A stretch of DNA of 37,547 nt from JOPF133 sp052144935 (lineage in GTDB: Bacteria; Acidobacteriota; Terriglobia; Bryobacterales; Bryobacteraceae). The notes under the pieces are model-generated. The model had not been told where the DNA came from, ran no database searches, and worked only from the letters and a program-made list of their open reading frames with translations. The stretch is taken from NCBI GenBank assembly GCA_052144935.1, contig JBKQPR010000075.1, positions 1-37,547 of the forward strand, given 5' to 3'. The translations under genes and the position numbers were made by a program. This document shows, piece by piece, positions 1-8,543 of the stretch (positions are counted from its first letter, which is position 1; each line of letters starts with the position of its first letter).

Positions 1-74
1 GTTCTGCGGCAGGCAAAACCGTGGGAGAAGCCGAAGAGATTCCATTGTTGTTCACGTTGGTTCCTATTCTCGCC

Positions 75-354
75 CTACTCAGTAATTACGACCAGGAGAA
101 CTGTCTCATTAATGTTGGCACGGAGGGTGGACTCGAACGCAACCAAAACGTCGTAACTGCGAGAAGGCTTCAAAGCCAACGCATGAGCTTCGAGCACGAG
201 TTCCGCAAGCGGCCGCTCCCCTTGCTCATGAAAAAGGCGGTAGCTCGACCAGCGATGCAGGTAATCGGCGTTGAATCCAAGGTCGAGCAGATGCGACCCA
301 ATAGCGCCACCCAGGATTGGCCGCCCCACAACGGGGTGGCCTGCGAGTGGCGTC
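75..354 (-). pseudogene. 5'-truncated remnant of an unrecognised gene
   Basis: An open frame runs from just after the stop of the altronate dehydratase-like gene down to a TAG at 75. It reads as plausible protein (GAIGSHLLDLGFNADYLHRW, then AELVLEAHALAL and YDVLVAFES), but it has no natural beginning: the first possible start is a GTG at 329 with no ribosome binding site, and an in-frame TGA lies at the edge of the neighbouring gene. Sequence beyond the TAG does not continue convincingly in the same frame. I do not recognise the family. The sense-like composition and lack of a start suggest a broken gene that lost its 5' part at the junction with the neighbouring gene. It could instead be a short intact ORF of 84 residues. 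Confidence 0.4.
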
Positions 355-1893
355 TTACATCACCGGGCCGATGCGCCAGGGGACGAATTCCTGGTGCCCC
401 AGGCGTTCGGCACAGGTGCGGCGGCCGGAGGCGACTTCCAGCAGGCGGTCGAAGATTTCGCGGCCGATCTCGCGGACGGTGCGTTCGCCATCGGCGATCA
501 GGCCGGCGTTGATGTCCATATTGCCGGTCATGCGCCGGTAGGTGTCGCTGTTGGTGGAGATCTTGAGGACCGGGATGGTGGGAAATCCGATGGCGCTGCC
601 GCGCCCGGTGGTGAAGGCGATGAGGTTGCAGCCACCCGCCGCCAGGCCGCTGAGCGAGACCGGGTCGTAGCCCGGCGTGTTCATGAAGGCGAAGCCGGGG
701 GTGGTGATGCGCTCGGCGTATTGGTAGACCTCGTTGAGCGGGGAGGTGCCGCCCTTGGCCACCGCGCCGAGGGATTTCTCGAGGATGTTGCTCAAGCCTC
801 CGGCCTTATTTCCGGGGCTGGGATTGTCGTCGAACGAGGAACCCTCGAAGCGGTTCAAGTAGCGCTTGTACTCGCGGATGCAGTTCAATAGCTTTTCGGC
901 TACCTGCCGGTTTCTTGCGCGCTTCACCAGCAGATGTTCGGCGCCAAAAATCTCGGTGGTTTCGGCCAGCACCGGGGTACCGCCCAGCTCGCTCAGCAGG
1001 TCGGAACAATAGCCCAGCGCGGGGTTGGCGGTGATGCCGGAAAAGGAGTCGGAACCGCCGCAGTTGAGGCCTAGCACGATTTTGGACGCGGGGGCCGCGG
1101 TGCGGCGCTCTTCGGCGGCACGCTCGATGAATTGGCCGATCTGGCGGCGGGCGGCCTGGATGGCGCCGAGGGTGCCACCGCTCGATTGCAAGGTGAGACC
1201 GGCCAGGCGGCCTCCTTCCGGCGCTTCGCCGCCCAGGTAGTGCTCGATCTGGTTCACTTCGCAGCCCAGCCCGAGGATCACGGCGGCAGAGACGTTGGGA
1301 TGCGCCAGGACGCCGCCCAGCGTGCGGCGGAGCTGATCGAGATCGGGCCCCATCGAGAGGCCGCAGCCTTCGCCGTGCGGGAAAGAGACCACGCCATCGA
1401 CGTTTTCGGGGAGCGGCTCGCCCTGGTAGCTGCGGGCGATTTCCTCGGCGGTATGGGCGGCGCAATTGCTGGCTGCCACGACGGCGATGTAGTTGCGCGT
1501 GCCCACGCGGCCATCGGGGCGGAGATAACCCTGGAAGGTGGGGCCGTCCGGACGGGGCGCCGGCAGAGGCGTTTCCGACGCGGGGAATTCGTAATCGAGC
1601 CGCAGTTCTTCGAAGGAGAGGTTGTGCGTATGCACGTGCTGGCCGGGATGGATGAGCTGGCGCGCGCGGCCGATGGCCTGGCCGTAACGCAGCACCATCT
1701 CGCCGGCCTGGATTTCGCGTAGCGCGACCTTGTGCCCGGCGGGAATGGCGTCGCGGGTTTCGAGGCGGACGCCGCCAACGCGCAATGGGGCCCCGGCGGC
1801 CAGCGCCACGCGCGCGACGGCCACGTTGTCGCTGGGGTGAAGGTGGATGGACGAATTTTCGGCGGTCGGCAGTTTGGCGATATCCAGCAGCAT
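355..1893 (-). CDS. uxaA: UxaA-family altronate dehydratase
   Basis: Encodes 512 residues. The family dehydrates D-altronate to 2-keto-3-deoxygluconate in cytoplasmic galacturonate catabolism; related enzymes act on galactarate. The N-terminal ~85 residues form a SAF-type domain (from MLLDIAKLPT through the HVHTHN segment). The rest is the UxaA catalytic domain, with the typical segments GRVGTRNYIAV, FPHGEGCG, LGLGCEVNQI, LGLNCGGSDSFSGITANP, AGGCNLIAFTTGRGS and PVLKISTN. Length matches the family. The frame stays open to 2019, but the domain begins at the ATG at 1893, which has an AAGGA-like site upstream, so I use that start. No other uronate gene is adjacent, so substrate choice (altronate or another sugar acid) rests on family alone. 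Confidence 0.88.
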   Translation of the reverse strand: MLLDIAKLPTAENSSIHLHPSDNVAVARVALAAGAPLRVGGVRLETRDAIPAGHKVALREIQAGEMVLRYGQAIGRARQLIHPGQHVHTHNLSFEELRLDYEFPASETPLPAPRPDGPTFQGYLRPDGRVGTRNYIAVVAASNCAAHTAEEIARSYQGEPLPENVDGVVSFPHGEGCGLSMGPDLDQLRRTLGGVLAHPNVSAAVILGLGCEVNQIEHYLGGEAPEGGRLAGLTLQSSGGTLGAIQAARRQIGQFIERAAEERRTAAPASKIVLGLNCGGSDSFSGITANPALGYCSDLLSELGGTPVLAETTEIFGAEHLLVKRARNRQVAEKLLNCIREYKRYLNRFEGSSFDDNPSPGNKAGGLSNILEKSLGAVAKGGTSPLNEVYQYAERITTPGFAFMNTPGYDPVSLSGLAAGGCNLIAFTTGRGSAIGFPTIPVLKISTNSDTYRRMTGNMDINAGLIADGERTVREIGREIFDRLLEVASGRRTCAERLGHQEFVPWRIGPVM

Positions 1894-2074
1894 CGGGGTG
1901 TCCTTGGTTCTATTGTCGCTTATGCGTGAGGGAACATATTCACCGCGGAGCCTTCGCACCGACTGATGTCGATGTTCTTGGGGCGAGGAAACTTCCGTAT
2001 CGGCACCGGCAAAATGCACGGTTGGCGCGTATTTTGGCCACAGCCCTCACTGAGAATAAAGGACTTGTTTGAAG

Positions 2075-2164
2075 TTACCGGAGAGAGACGCGGAGACGCG
2101 GAGAAAGACGCGGAGAAACACAATCCAAGTAATTCTTCTCCGCGTCTCTGCGGTGAATCCGGGG
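2075..2164. repeat. Imperfect palindromic repeat of the ACGCGGAG type, copy 1
   Basis: Lies between the altronate dehydratase-like gene and the acetyltransferase. The left arm contains GAGACGCGGAGA motifs in short tandem, and the right arm (TCTCCGCGTCTCTGCGGTGA) is close to their reverse complement, so the RNA would fold into a long hairpin. A second, longer copy with the same core is at 8544-8644. Similar ACGCGGAG palindromes are scattered in many bacterial genomes. Because it sits after the stop of the acetyltransferase it may also act as a transcript end, but it has no U-tract. Confidence 0.65.
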
Positions 2165-2168
2165 TATC

Positions 2169-2612
2169 CTACAGCCACTTGGTCATCAGGTCGCGGTCGT
2201 GGGCTTGAAACCCGGCGCGGCGGTAGAGCGCTTGCGCGCGCTGGTTGGCGCGGGTCACTTCCAGGCGCAATGCCTGCAGACCGCGCAACCGGCACACCTC
2301 TTCGGCAAAGGCCAGGGCTGCGGTACCGATGCCCTCTCCGCGGAAGGCCTCTTCGACGAAGAGTTCGTCCAGCAATCCGTAGCGGCCGTGGAACTCCAGG
2401 CTGTAGCCGATGGTCAGCACCAGGTAGCCGGCGGTTTGGCCGGCGGCTTGGATTATCCAGGCGGCGCCGCAGGCGTCGTTCGCGATCAGCCCCTTGATGG
2501 CGGCGCGGGCGTGAACCGGGTCGAATCGCATGCTGGCGGAATAGAGCCGCGCCATCATGCCCAGCGCGCGATCCACGCCGGCGGGGGTGAGCGGAAGAAA
2601 GGCCACGTCCAC
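2169..2612 (-). CDS. GNAT family N-acetyltransferase
   Basis: Encodes 147 residues, the usual length for a single GNAT domain that transfers acetyl from acetyl-CoA to an amine. The acetyl-CoA pyrophosphate-binding loop is visible as RGEGIG (residues 91-96), preceded by the beta-4 strand LLDELFVEEAFR and followed by the conserved C-terminal segment ALRLEVTRANQRAQALYRRA and GF. The acceptor cannot be predicted. It is divergent from the glycosyltransferase, with only about 20 bp between the starts, so any promoters for the two genes must overlap or lie inside the opposing gene. Confidence 0.85.
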   Translation of the reverse strand: MDVAFLPLTPAGVDRALGMMARLYSASMRFDPVHARAAIKGLIANDACGAAWIIQAAGQTAGYLVLTIGYSLEFHGRYGLLDELFVEEAFRGEGIGTAALAFAEEVCRLRGLQALRLEVTRANQRAQALYRRAGFQAHDRDLMTKWL

Positions 2613-2633
2613 CCCTATAGGATAATGGGAGAA

Positions 2634-4076
2634 ATGCCCCTCAAACTCCCGCGCTGGCTGTGGCTGGCGCCGCTCGCGGCTTATGCGCTGTACTTTCAGG
2701 GCCTGAGTACGGCGGGCCTCCTGGGTCCCGACGAGCCACGCTACGCGGCCATCGCGCGCGAGATGGCGCGCACGGGGGATTGGGTGACGCCGTGGTTGTG
2801 GGGCCAGCCGTGGTTCGAGAAATCGCCGCTGCTTTACTGGATGAGCGCGGCGGGCTTTCGCCTGGGATGGGGTCCGGAGGTGGCGCCGCGGCTGCCGGTG
2901 GCGCTCATGGCGGTGGCCTTCCTGGCCTTCTACTGGTGGATTCTGCGGCGCGAGTTCGGCTGCCTGGCGGCGTCACTGGCCACCTGGATTCTAGGGACCG
3001 GCGCGGCCTGGGTGGGCTTCGGCTATGCGGGCGTGACGGATCTTCCGCTGGCGGCTACATTTTCCGCGGCCATGCTGCTGGCGCTGCCCTGGATCGGCAG
3101 AGGCGACCGGCGGTGGCTGCCGCTGACGGGGGCGCTGCTGGGCGGGGCGCTGCTGGCCAAGTACCTGGTGGCGGCGGTGCTGGCGGCGCCACTGGCGGTG
3201 CGATGGCGCAGCCTTCCGGATCTGTTGCGGCCGCGCATGGTGGGGCTGTTGGTGCTGGTGGCGGCGCCGTGGTATGTGGCGTGCTTCGAGCGCAACGGCA
3301 GGGCATTTGTGAAGGTGGCCTGGGAGCACCAGTTCGGCCGGTTCACCACCGGCGCGCTGGGTCACGGGCAGCCGTGGTGGTATTACCTGCCGGTGCTCGC
3401 GGGGCTGCTGCTGCCCTGGACGCCGCTGGTGGGCCTGGTGGCCCGGCGGTTCGGTTGGGGCGATTTGCGCCGTGTCTTTTTGCTGGTGTGGGCGGCCTTC
3501 GGGCTGGTTTTCTTTTCGCTATCGGTCAACAAACTGCCGGGGTATTTGTTGCCGCTGTGTCCTCCCCTGGCGGCGTTGATGGGGCTGGGCCTGGCGGAAG
3601 CGCGGCGCGCGCGCGGCTGGCTGGTGGCCTGCGCTCTCCTGCTGGTGGTGTTTCCGGTAGCCGTGCCGCTGATTCCGGCGGCTCTGGCGGAAGGCCTCCG
3701 GCGCGCGCCGCGCCCGGCGTTTCAGTGGTCATGGCTTTGGCCGGCGGCAGTGGCCGTCCCGGTGTGGATTTTGGAAACGCGCGGGCGCCGGTTGGCAGCC
3801 GCTGCCTTGGTAGCGATGGGCGCGACGGTGGGCGCGGTTTACGTGAAGCGGGCGGCTTTGCCCGAAGCGGACCGGATGGCTTCGGCGCGTCCGCTGTGGC
3901 GCGCCATCGAGGGCCGCGCCGGCCAGGTTTGCGTGGACCGCCTGAAAAGCGATTTCGTCTACGGTTTGGGGTATTACGGCGGGCGGCCGTTGCCCGAATG
4001 CTCGACCGGCGCGCGGGCGATTCACCTGGTGCAGACGCCGGGGGAGCCGCCGCGGGCGGAGGGGCCCGAGCGGTAG
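2634..4076 (+). CDS. ArnT-like membrane glycosyltransferase (GT-C fold)
   Basis: Encodes about 480 residues of a polytopic inner-membrane protein. The motif GPDEPRYAAIAREM (residues 31-44) is the signature of ArnT/PMT-like enzymes, which move a sugar from a polyprenyl phosphate donor to lipid A, protein or another acceptor on the periplasmic side; the DE pair is the catalytic loop. KSPLLYW and the later SVNKLPGYLLPLCPPLA segment also fit the family, and about ten or more hydrophobic segments follow. The soluble C-terminal domain is short. The frame is open from 2199, but that part overlaps the acetyltransferase antisense. I chose the ATG at 2634, preceded by GGGAGA; the ATG at 2625 is a near-equal alternative. 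No arn operon surrounds it, so acceptor and sugar are unknown. Confidence 0.82.
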   Translation: MPLKLPRWLWLAPLAAYALYFQGLSTAGLLGPDEPRYAAIAREMARTGDWVTPWLWGQPWFEKSPLLYWMSAAGFRLGWGPEVAPRLPVALMAVAFLAFYWWILRREFGCLAASLATWILGTGAAWVGFGYAGVTDLPLAATFSAAMLLALPWIGRGDRRWLPLTGALLGGALLAKYLVAAVLAAPLAVRWRSLPDLLRPRMVGLLVLVAAPWYVACFERNGRAFVKVAWEHQFGRFTTGALGHGQPWWYYLPVLAGLLLPWTPLVGLVARRFGWGDLRRVFLLVWAAFGLVFFSLSVNKLPGYLLPLCPPLAALMGLGLAEARRARGWLVACALLLVVFPVAVPLIPAALAEGLRRAPRPAFQWSWLWPAAVAVPVWILETRGRRLAAAALVAMGATVGAVYVKRAALPEADRMASARPLWRAIEGRAGQVCVDRLKSDFVYGLGYYGGRPLPECSTGARAIHLVQTPGEPPRAEGPER

Positions 4077-4167
4077 GAGCGGGCCTGGGCGAGGCGCGCG
4101 CGCCCGGCATAGGGTTGACCCGCAGTCGCCCGGCATTGTACGCTCACGTTTCCGGGAAAAAATCGAA

Positions 4168-5220
4168 ATGATACTGCCACAAACGCACGCGGTCGCGCTT
4201 TTGCTGACGATCGTCAGTTTTCTGTGCTGGGGATTATGGGCCAACACCCTGAAAATGGGAGGTGCGTGGCGCTACGAGCTGTACTACTTCGATTTCGCCA
4301 TCGGGCTGGGCCTGGCAGCCGTACTGTTCGCCCTCACGGTGGGCAATCTCGGATACGACGGCTTCTCCCTGCAGGACGACCTGATGCATGCCGGAAAACG
4401 GCAATGGCTGTACGCATTCGGCGCGGGGGTTCTGTTCAATTTCGCCAATGAGCTTTTGGTCGGAGCGATCTCGGTGACGGGCATGGCAGCCGCCTTTCCG
4501 GTGGGCATCGGGCTGGCGTTGGTGATGGGCGCGCTGCTCAACCAGGTGGCCAAGCCAGGCGGCAGCGTGGCGCTGCTGATCATGGGCTGCGCGCTGGTGC
4601 TCGGAGCCGTGGCGCTGGCTGGGGCCGCTCACGGGACCATGGTATCCATCCAACGCGAGGAGCAGGCGCGCGCCGGCAAAACCCGAGACACCCGGCGGCG
4701 GCTCTCGCTGAAGGGCATCTTTCTGGCGATGGCCGGCGGCCTGTTCATGGGCACCTATTTTCCGCTGGTGCAGAGGGCGCAGGATCCCGATGTGGGACTG
4801 GGGCCGTATGCCACGATGCTGATTTTCGCGGCGGGAGTGGGGTTGTCGACCTGCGTCTTTAACATGTTCTTCCTGAACCTGCCGGTGGAGGGCCAGCCGA
4901 TCGAGATCTGGGAGTATTTCAAGATCAAACCCAGGACTCACCTGTTGGGGATGGCGGGCGGGGCACTGTGGTGCGTCGGCGCGGTGGCCAACTTTGTGGC
5001 TTCCAGCGCGCCGGTGGAGGTGCAGATTGCGCCCAACGTGGCGTATGCCGCGGCGCAGGGATCGGCTCTGCTGGCGGCGTTCTGCGGCCTGGTGATCTGG
5101 AAAGAGTACAAGGGAGCGGACGTTCGCGTGAAGCTGATGACCTTCCTGGTATTCCTCTTTTACAGCGGCGGACTGGCGCTGATGCTGATGGCGCCGGTGC
5201 GCGGAGTGCGAGGGCAGTAA
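4168..5220 (+). CDS. GRP sugar transporter / ureide permease-like membrane protein
   Basis: Encodes 350 residues with about ten predicted transmembrane helices in two halves of five, the architecture of the drug/metabolite transporter superfamily. The N-terminal segment (FLCWGLWANTLKMGG, then YELYYFDFAIG) and the middle GGLFMGTYFPLV segment resemble the glucose/ribose porter and plant ureide permease families. A charged cytoplasmic loop near residues 165-190 (REEQARAGKTRDTRRR) separates the halves. It lies 91 bp after the glycosyltransferase on the same strand. The substrate is likely a sugar or a nitrogenous compound; nothing in the sequence decides between them. Confidence 0.75.
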   Translation: MILPQTHAVALLLTIVSFLCWGLWANTLKMGGAWRYELYYFDFAIGLGLAAVLFALTVGNLGYDGFSLQDDLMHAGKRQWLYAFGAGVLFNFANELLVGAISVTGMAAAFPVGIGLALVMGALLNQVAKPGGSVALLIMGCALVLGAVALAGAAHGTMVSIQREEQARAGKTRDTRRRLSLKGIFLAMAGGLFMGTYFPLVQRAQDPDVGLGPYATMLIFAAGVGLSTCVFNMFFLNLPVEGQPIEIWEYFKIKPRTHLLGMAGGALWCVGAVANFVASSAPVEVQIAPNVAYAAAQGSALLAAFCGLVIWKEYKGADVRVKLMTFLVFLFYSGGLALMLMAPVRGVRGQ

Positions 5221-5624
5221 GAAGGGGGCGGTCTTCCAGGCTGGGACGGGTTTTGGCCGGCGCCAACCGGGCCGGCTGGAAAGCGGCTGGGGACCAGAGG
5301 GCACGACAGCTTAAGCGCTAAGAATAGCCCGAACTGGACTGCGGCTGGCACTTGTACGGGTAGGGCGTTTGAACGAAGCCGCGGATTGGCGGACGCTTCG
5401 TTCAAACGCCCTTATCGAAAACGCCCCGGCACGAACGCTGATCCTCCGCGCGCGCGCCGTCGCCCGGGGGGTCAGGATTCGAATCCTTGCGTGCCGCGTC
5501 GGCCTGCCCGACGTTCAGGCCCGCTATCGAGTCGCGCTCATCTTAGCTGCCGTGGCGCCGCGAAAGCGCCCGCCCCGCTAAACCCGGTTTCCCCCGCCCG
5601 CTATAATGGCCTCGGTACCCCGCC
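5221..5624. other. Intergenic region containing a perfect inverted repeat
   Basis: About 400 bp with no credible gene. It contains the 17-bp inverted repeat at 5363-5411 and an isolated stretch (GGATTCGAATCC, around 5474) that looks like a tRNA T-loop but has no cloverleaf around it. Small ORFs here have no homology that I recognise. A promoter for the receptor gene at 5625 is expected here, but I see no clear -35/-10 pair. Confidence 0.5.
5363..5411. repeat. Perfect 17-bp inverted repeat with 15-bp loop
   Basis: The arms are GGGCGTTTGAACGAAGC (5363-5379) and its exact reverse complement (5395-5411), separated by a GC-rich spacer. It lies about 140 bp after the transporter stop and 210 bp before the receptor gene. 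There is no U-run after the second arm, so it is not a classical intrinsic terminator. It could be a bidirectional terminator, an operator or a small mobile repeat. Confidence 0.7.
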
Positions 5625-8222
5625 GTGGCAACTTTTCGCATCGCTCTTCTGGCGTTTGCCGGATTGGCGGCGGCCGCATCCGCCTGGGGGCAGACCGTCC
5701 TCACCGGTCGCGTGGTGGATGACAACGACGCCCCCATCGCCGAAGCTCGCGTCACCGTGCGCCGCGGCACGGAGCCGCTGGCGGCGAGAGGCAGCACGGA
5801 GCCGCTGGCGGCGAGAGGCAGCACGCCTCCGCTTGTGGCGGGAGGCAGCACGCCTCCGCTTGCGGCGGGAGGCAGCCCGGAGCCGGCTCTCGAAACCTAC
5901 AGCGGTCCCACGGGCGCCTTTCAGCTTACCCTCCCCGGTCCCGGCGACTATCTGGCGGGCGCCGCCCACACGGGCTATTTCGAGCTGACCGGCCGGCCGG
6001 TCCACGTGGACGCCGGCGGCGCCGAAATCACTCTGGTGCTGAATCCGCAGCGCGAGGTCTTCCAAAGCGTCCAGGTGGGCGCGCTGCCCGACGCCGTCGA
6101 CCCCGACCAGACGCAGCACGAGCAGCGCTTGAGCGGAACCGAAGTCAACGATGTCCCCTACCCCGCCAGCAACAGCCTGCGCAACGCCATGAAACTCATC
6201 CCCGGCGTGGTCCAGGACCCCACCGGCAGCCTGCATTTTCACGGCGGCGGCGAGTATCAAACGCAATACACGCTGGATGGCTTCGATATCACCAACCCCA
6301 TCGACGGCCGCTGTGACACGCGGCTGGCGGTCGAGGGCGTGCGCTCGCTCGATCTCGCCTCCGCGCGCGAGACGGCCCCTTACGGCCGCGGCTCGGCCGG
6401 CACTCTGCAGATCCGGACCGATAACGGAACCGATCAGCTTCACTACACCGCCACGAATTTCATCCCCGGCCTGGAAACGCGGGACGGTTTCACGATCGGC
6501 GATTGGACGCCCCGCCTGGGCATCTCGGGCCCCATCGTGAAGGGCCGCGCCTGGTTCTCCGATAGCTTGGACGCCGAGTACAACAGCGGCTTCATCTCCG
6601 GCCTCCCCAGCGGGCAGAATACCAACGCCTCATGGGCCGTTGGAAATCTGCTGCATGCCCAGGTGAACGCCGCGCGCGGCAACATCGTGTACGCCGACTT
6701 CCTGAGCGACTTCGACCACCAGGCGCACGTCGGGCTGGGGCCGCTCGATCCCACTTCCACCACCAGCGCGCTGGCCGATCGCCAGTGGCTGGCGGCGGTG
6801 AAGGACAGCCAATCGTGGGGCCAGGGGGACATGCTGGAGCTTGGCTTTGCGTGGCAAAGCATCTACCGCTCGCAAGTTCCCCTGGGCGACGCTCCCTACA
6901 TCCTTTCGCCCACCGGCCGTAGCGGCAACTATTTCCTGAACTCGCGCGAAGACGGCCGCCGCGATCAGCTCTTCGTGAATTTCTTTCCACGCGCGCGGCA
7001 GGCCTGGGGACGCCACCAGTTGCAAATCGGGGCGGATGGGCAGTGGGTCGATTACAGCGCGCACAACCAGCGCACCGGCTTCACCGTGATCGGCGATTCC
7101 GGTCTGCCCCTGTACGCCACCACGTTCGTGGGCAGCGGCGTCTTCGAGCGGCCCAACAGCAACGCCGCCTGGTATGTCAACGACCACTGGCAGCCCAGCG
7201 GCACCCTCGCCATCGACGCCGGGCTGCGGCTGGATTGGGACCGCCTGGTGGGCCGCACGGCGCTTTCCCCGCGCGTGGCGCTCTCCTGGGCGCCCTTCCA
7301 CAACGCCCGCACCAAGCTCTCGGCGGGCTACGCCGTGCTGCGCGACTCGACTAACTTGGCGCTCTTCAGCCGGCCCCTCGATCAGCAGGCGGTGACGGTT
7401 CCCTATACCGCCGCGGGCGTGCCCGAAGCGCCGCTTCTCAACTCGTTCTCAATCGGCGGCAATCTCGGGTTTCCGCGCTACGATCAGTTCTCGGCGGGCG
7501 CGGAGCATGCCTTCGCCCACGGTCTGTCGGCCAATCTGGAACTATTGCGCAAGCGCGGGCGCGACGGTTTCGTTTACGCCGAAGAAGGAGCCGCCGGTGG
7601 GGTGCCCTCTGGGCCCATCAGCGTGCAGCCGCAGCTTCTGGGCTACGGTTTCGGCGGCCTGTACGCCCTCTCTAATTTGCGCCGCGACCAATACGACGAA
7701 GCCACCGTGACGGTGCGGCAGAACCTCGGCGGCCAGTATGGCTGGATGGCCAGTTATACGCGCTCGCGGGCGGTTTCCAACGCCGTGCTGGATACCGCCA
7801 ACGATCAGCCTTTCGAGGTGTTGAACGATTTCGTCGCCATGCCGTGGGACGCTCCCAACCGCCTGCTGGGCTGGGCCTATCTGCCGCTGCCGCGGCTTGG
7901 GAAGAACTGGGCGCTCGCCGTGCTGGCCGACTGGCGCGACGGTTTTCCGTTCTCCATCACCAATGAGGCGGGTATTGTGGCGGGCAGCGTGGATGGGAGC
8001 CGCTATCCCTCCAACTTCGATCTCAACCTGCACATCGAGCGGCGCTTCGTGCTGCGCGGCTACCGCTTCGCCATCCGCGCCGGCTTCAATAACTTGACGG
8101 ACCACCCTAATCCCACGGCGGTGAATAATATCGTGGACTCGCCCCAATTCCTGCAATTTTACGGCGACGAAGGACGCCATTTGGTGGTCCGCATCCGCGT
8201 GTTCGGGCGCTCGGCACATTAG
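5625..8222 (+). CDS. TonB-dependent receptor-like protein with carboxypeptidase-regulatory domain
   Basis: Encodes 865 residues, secreted by an N-terminal signal peptide (about residues 1-22, ending AAASAWGQ). A carboxypeptidase-regulatory-like beta-sandwich follows (TVLTGRVVDDNDAPIAEARV). The plug region includes LRNAMKLIPGVVQD and YTLDGFDITNPIDG, and the rest is an outer-membrane beta-barrel rich in alternating Tyr/Trp/Asn strands, ending FNNLTDHPNPTAVNN and then VRIRVFGRSAH. Such proteins import large substrates such as glycans or chelates in Acidobacteriota. The first domain is interrupted by a 27-bp tandem repeat (5766-5888). The last residues are not the usual aromatic ending. The start codon at 5625 is a GTG. 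No substrate-specific neighbour is evident. Confidence 0.85.
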   Translation: MATFRIALLAFAGLAAAASAWGQTVLTGRVVDDNDAPIAEARVTVRRGTEPLAARGSTEPLAARGSTPPLVAGGSTPPLAAGGSPEPALETYSGPTGAFQLTLPGPGDYLAGAAHTGYFELTGRPVHVDAGGAEITLVLNPQREVFQSVQVGALPDAVDPDQTQHEQRLSGTEVNDVPYPASNSLRNAMKLIPGVVQDPTGSLHFHGGGEYQTQYTLDGFDITNPIDGRCDTRLAVEGVRSLDLASARETAPYGRGSAGTLQIRTDNGTDQLHYTATNFIPGLETRDGFTIGDWTPRLGISGPIVKGRAWFSDSLDAEYNSGFISGLPSGQNTNASWAVGNLLHAQVNAARGNIVYADFLSDFDHQAHVGLGPLDPTSTTSALADRQWLAAVKDSQSWGQGDMLELGFAWQSIYRSQVPLGDAPYILSPTGRSGNYFLNSREDGRRDQLFVNFFPRARQAWGRHQLQIGADGQWVDYSAHNQRTGFTVIGDSGLPLYATTFVGSGVFERPNSNAAWYVNDHWQPSGTLAIDAGLRLDWDRLVGRTALSPRVALSWAPFHNARTKLSAGYAVLRDSTNLALFSRPLDQQAVTVPYTAAGVPEAPLLNSFSIGGNLGFPRYDQFSAGAEHAFAHGLSANLELLRKRGRDGFVYAEEGAAGGVPSGPISVQPQLLGYGFGGLYALSNLRRDQYDEATVTVRQNLGGQYGWMASYTRSRAVSNAVLDTANDQPFEVLNDFVAMPWDAPNRLLGWAYLPLPRLGKNWALAVLADWRDGFPFSITNEAGIVAGSVDGSRYPSNFDLNLHIERRFVLRGYRFAIRAGFNNLTDHPNPTAVNNIVDSPQFLQFYGDEGRHLVVRIRVFGRSAH
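5766..5888 (+). repeat. 27-bp tandem repeats encoding GSTxPLAAR/G units
   Basis: One 24-bp unit, three 27-bp units and a partial fifth unit lie inside the regulatory-like domain of the receptor and keep its frame. They encode GTEPLAAR, GSTEPLAAR, GSTPPLVAG, GSTPPLAAG and GSPEP. Units one and two are nearly identical to each other, as are units three and four, which suggests recent expansion. Each of the latter units is itself partly palindromic (GCCTCC...GGAGGC). Confidence 0.85.
7598..7615 (+). repeat. Single 12-bp minisatellite unit plus GGGCCC cap
   Basis: GGGGTGCCCTCTGGGCCC occurs in frame in the barrel of the receptor, encoding GVPSGP in an extracellular-loop-like stretch (AAGGVPSGPIS). 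The same unit and cap is expanded at 17014-17067 and 28943-28996, and a divergent form is at 28817-28835. Confidence 0.6.
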
Positions 8223-8257
8223 GCCGCGGCATTTGGTATAGTGATCGAAAAGACCCA

Positions 8258-8506
8258 ATGGATCGTGACGAGGCGCGCTCGCGCGAAACCGGTATCTGTT
8301 CGCGTTGCGGCCAACTGGTGGCCCCTCAAGGCAATCGTTGCCCGCGCTGTGGAAGCCCCATGAAGGTGCACCCCGATCGTCTGCCCATCCTCATCGGGAT
8401 TGCCGGCGTGCTGGCGCTGCTATTCGTGGTATTCCTTATGGTGGTGGTGATCCGGAACTCGGAGTTGGACGACGCCGGCGCCACCAGCCAGAGCGTTCCA
8501 AAGTAA
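8258..8506 (+). CDS. Small zinc-ribbon membrane protein
   Basis: Encodes 82 residues. A zinc ribbon is formed by C14-x2-C17 and C28-x2-C31 (CSRCG and CPRCG), followed by one transmembrane helix (about residues 44-66, IGIAGVLALLFVVFLMVVVI) and a short polar tail. The arrangement suggests an inner-membrane protein with a cytoplasmic metal-binding head; no function is known for this type. It starts 36 bp after the receptor stop and could be cotranscribed with it. A palindromic repeat follows. Confidence 0.7.
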   Translation: MDRDEARSRETGICSRCGQLVAPQGNRCPRCGSPMKVHPDRLPILIGIAGVLALLFVVFLMVVVIRNSELDDAGATSQSVPK

Positions 8507-8543
8507 GTCTGGCGAGATTCTTCCTCAGGCCGGGGGGACGTAC

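Noticed and set aside
2660..4171. 503-codon plus-strand frame over the glycosyltransferase
   Set aside because: It is glycine- and alanine-rich with no domain, whereas the adjacent frame encodes the DEPRYA motif and membrane helices.
4234..5304. 356-codon open frame antisense to the transporter
   Set aside because: It is rich in His, Gln and Arg, typical of GC-rich shadow frames, and has no domain; the sense gene is clear.
5470..5495. tRNA-like T-loop (GGATTCGAATCC)
   Set aside because: The flanking bases do not form a 5-bp T-stem or a cloverleaf on either strand, and no D-arm or acceptor stem is found nearby.
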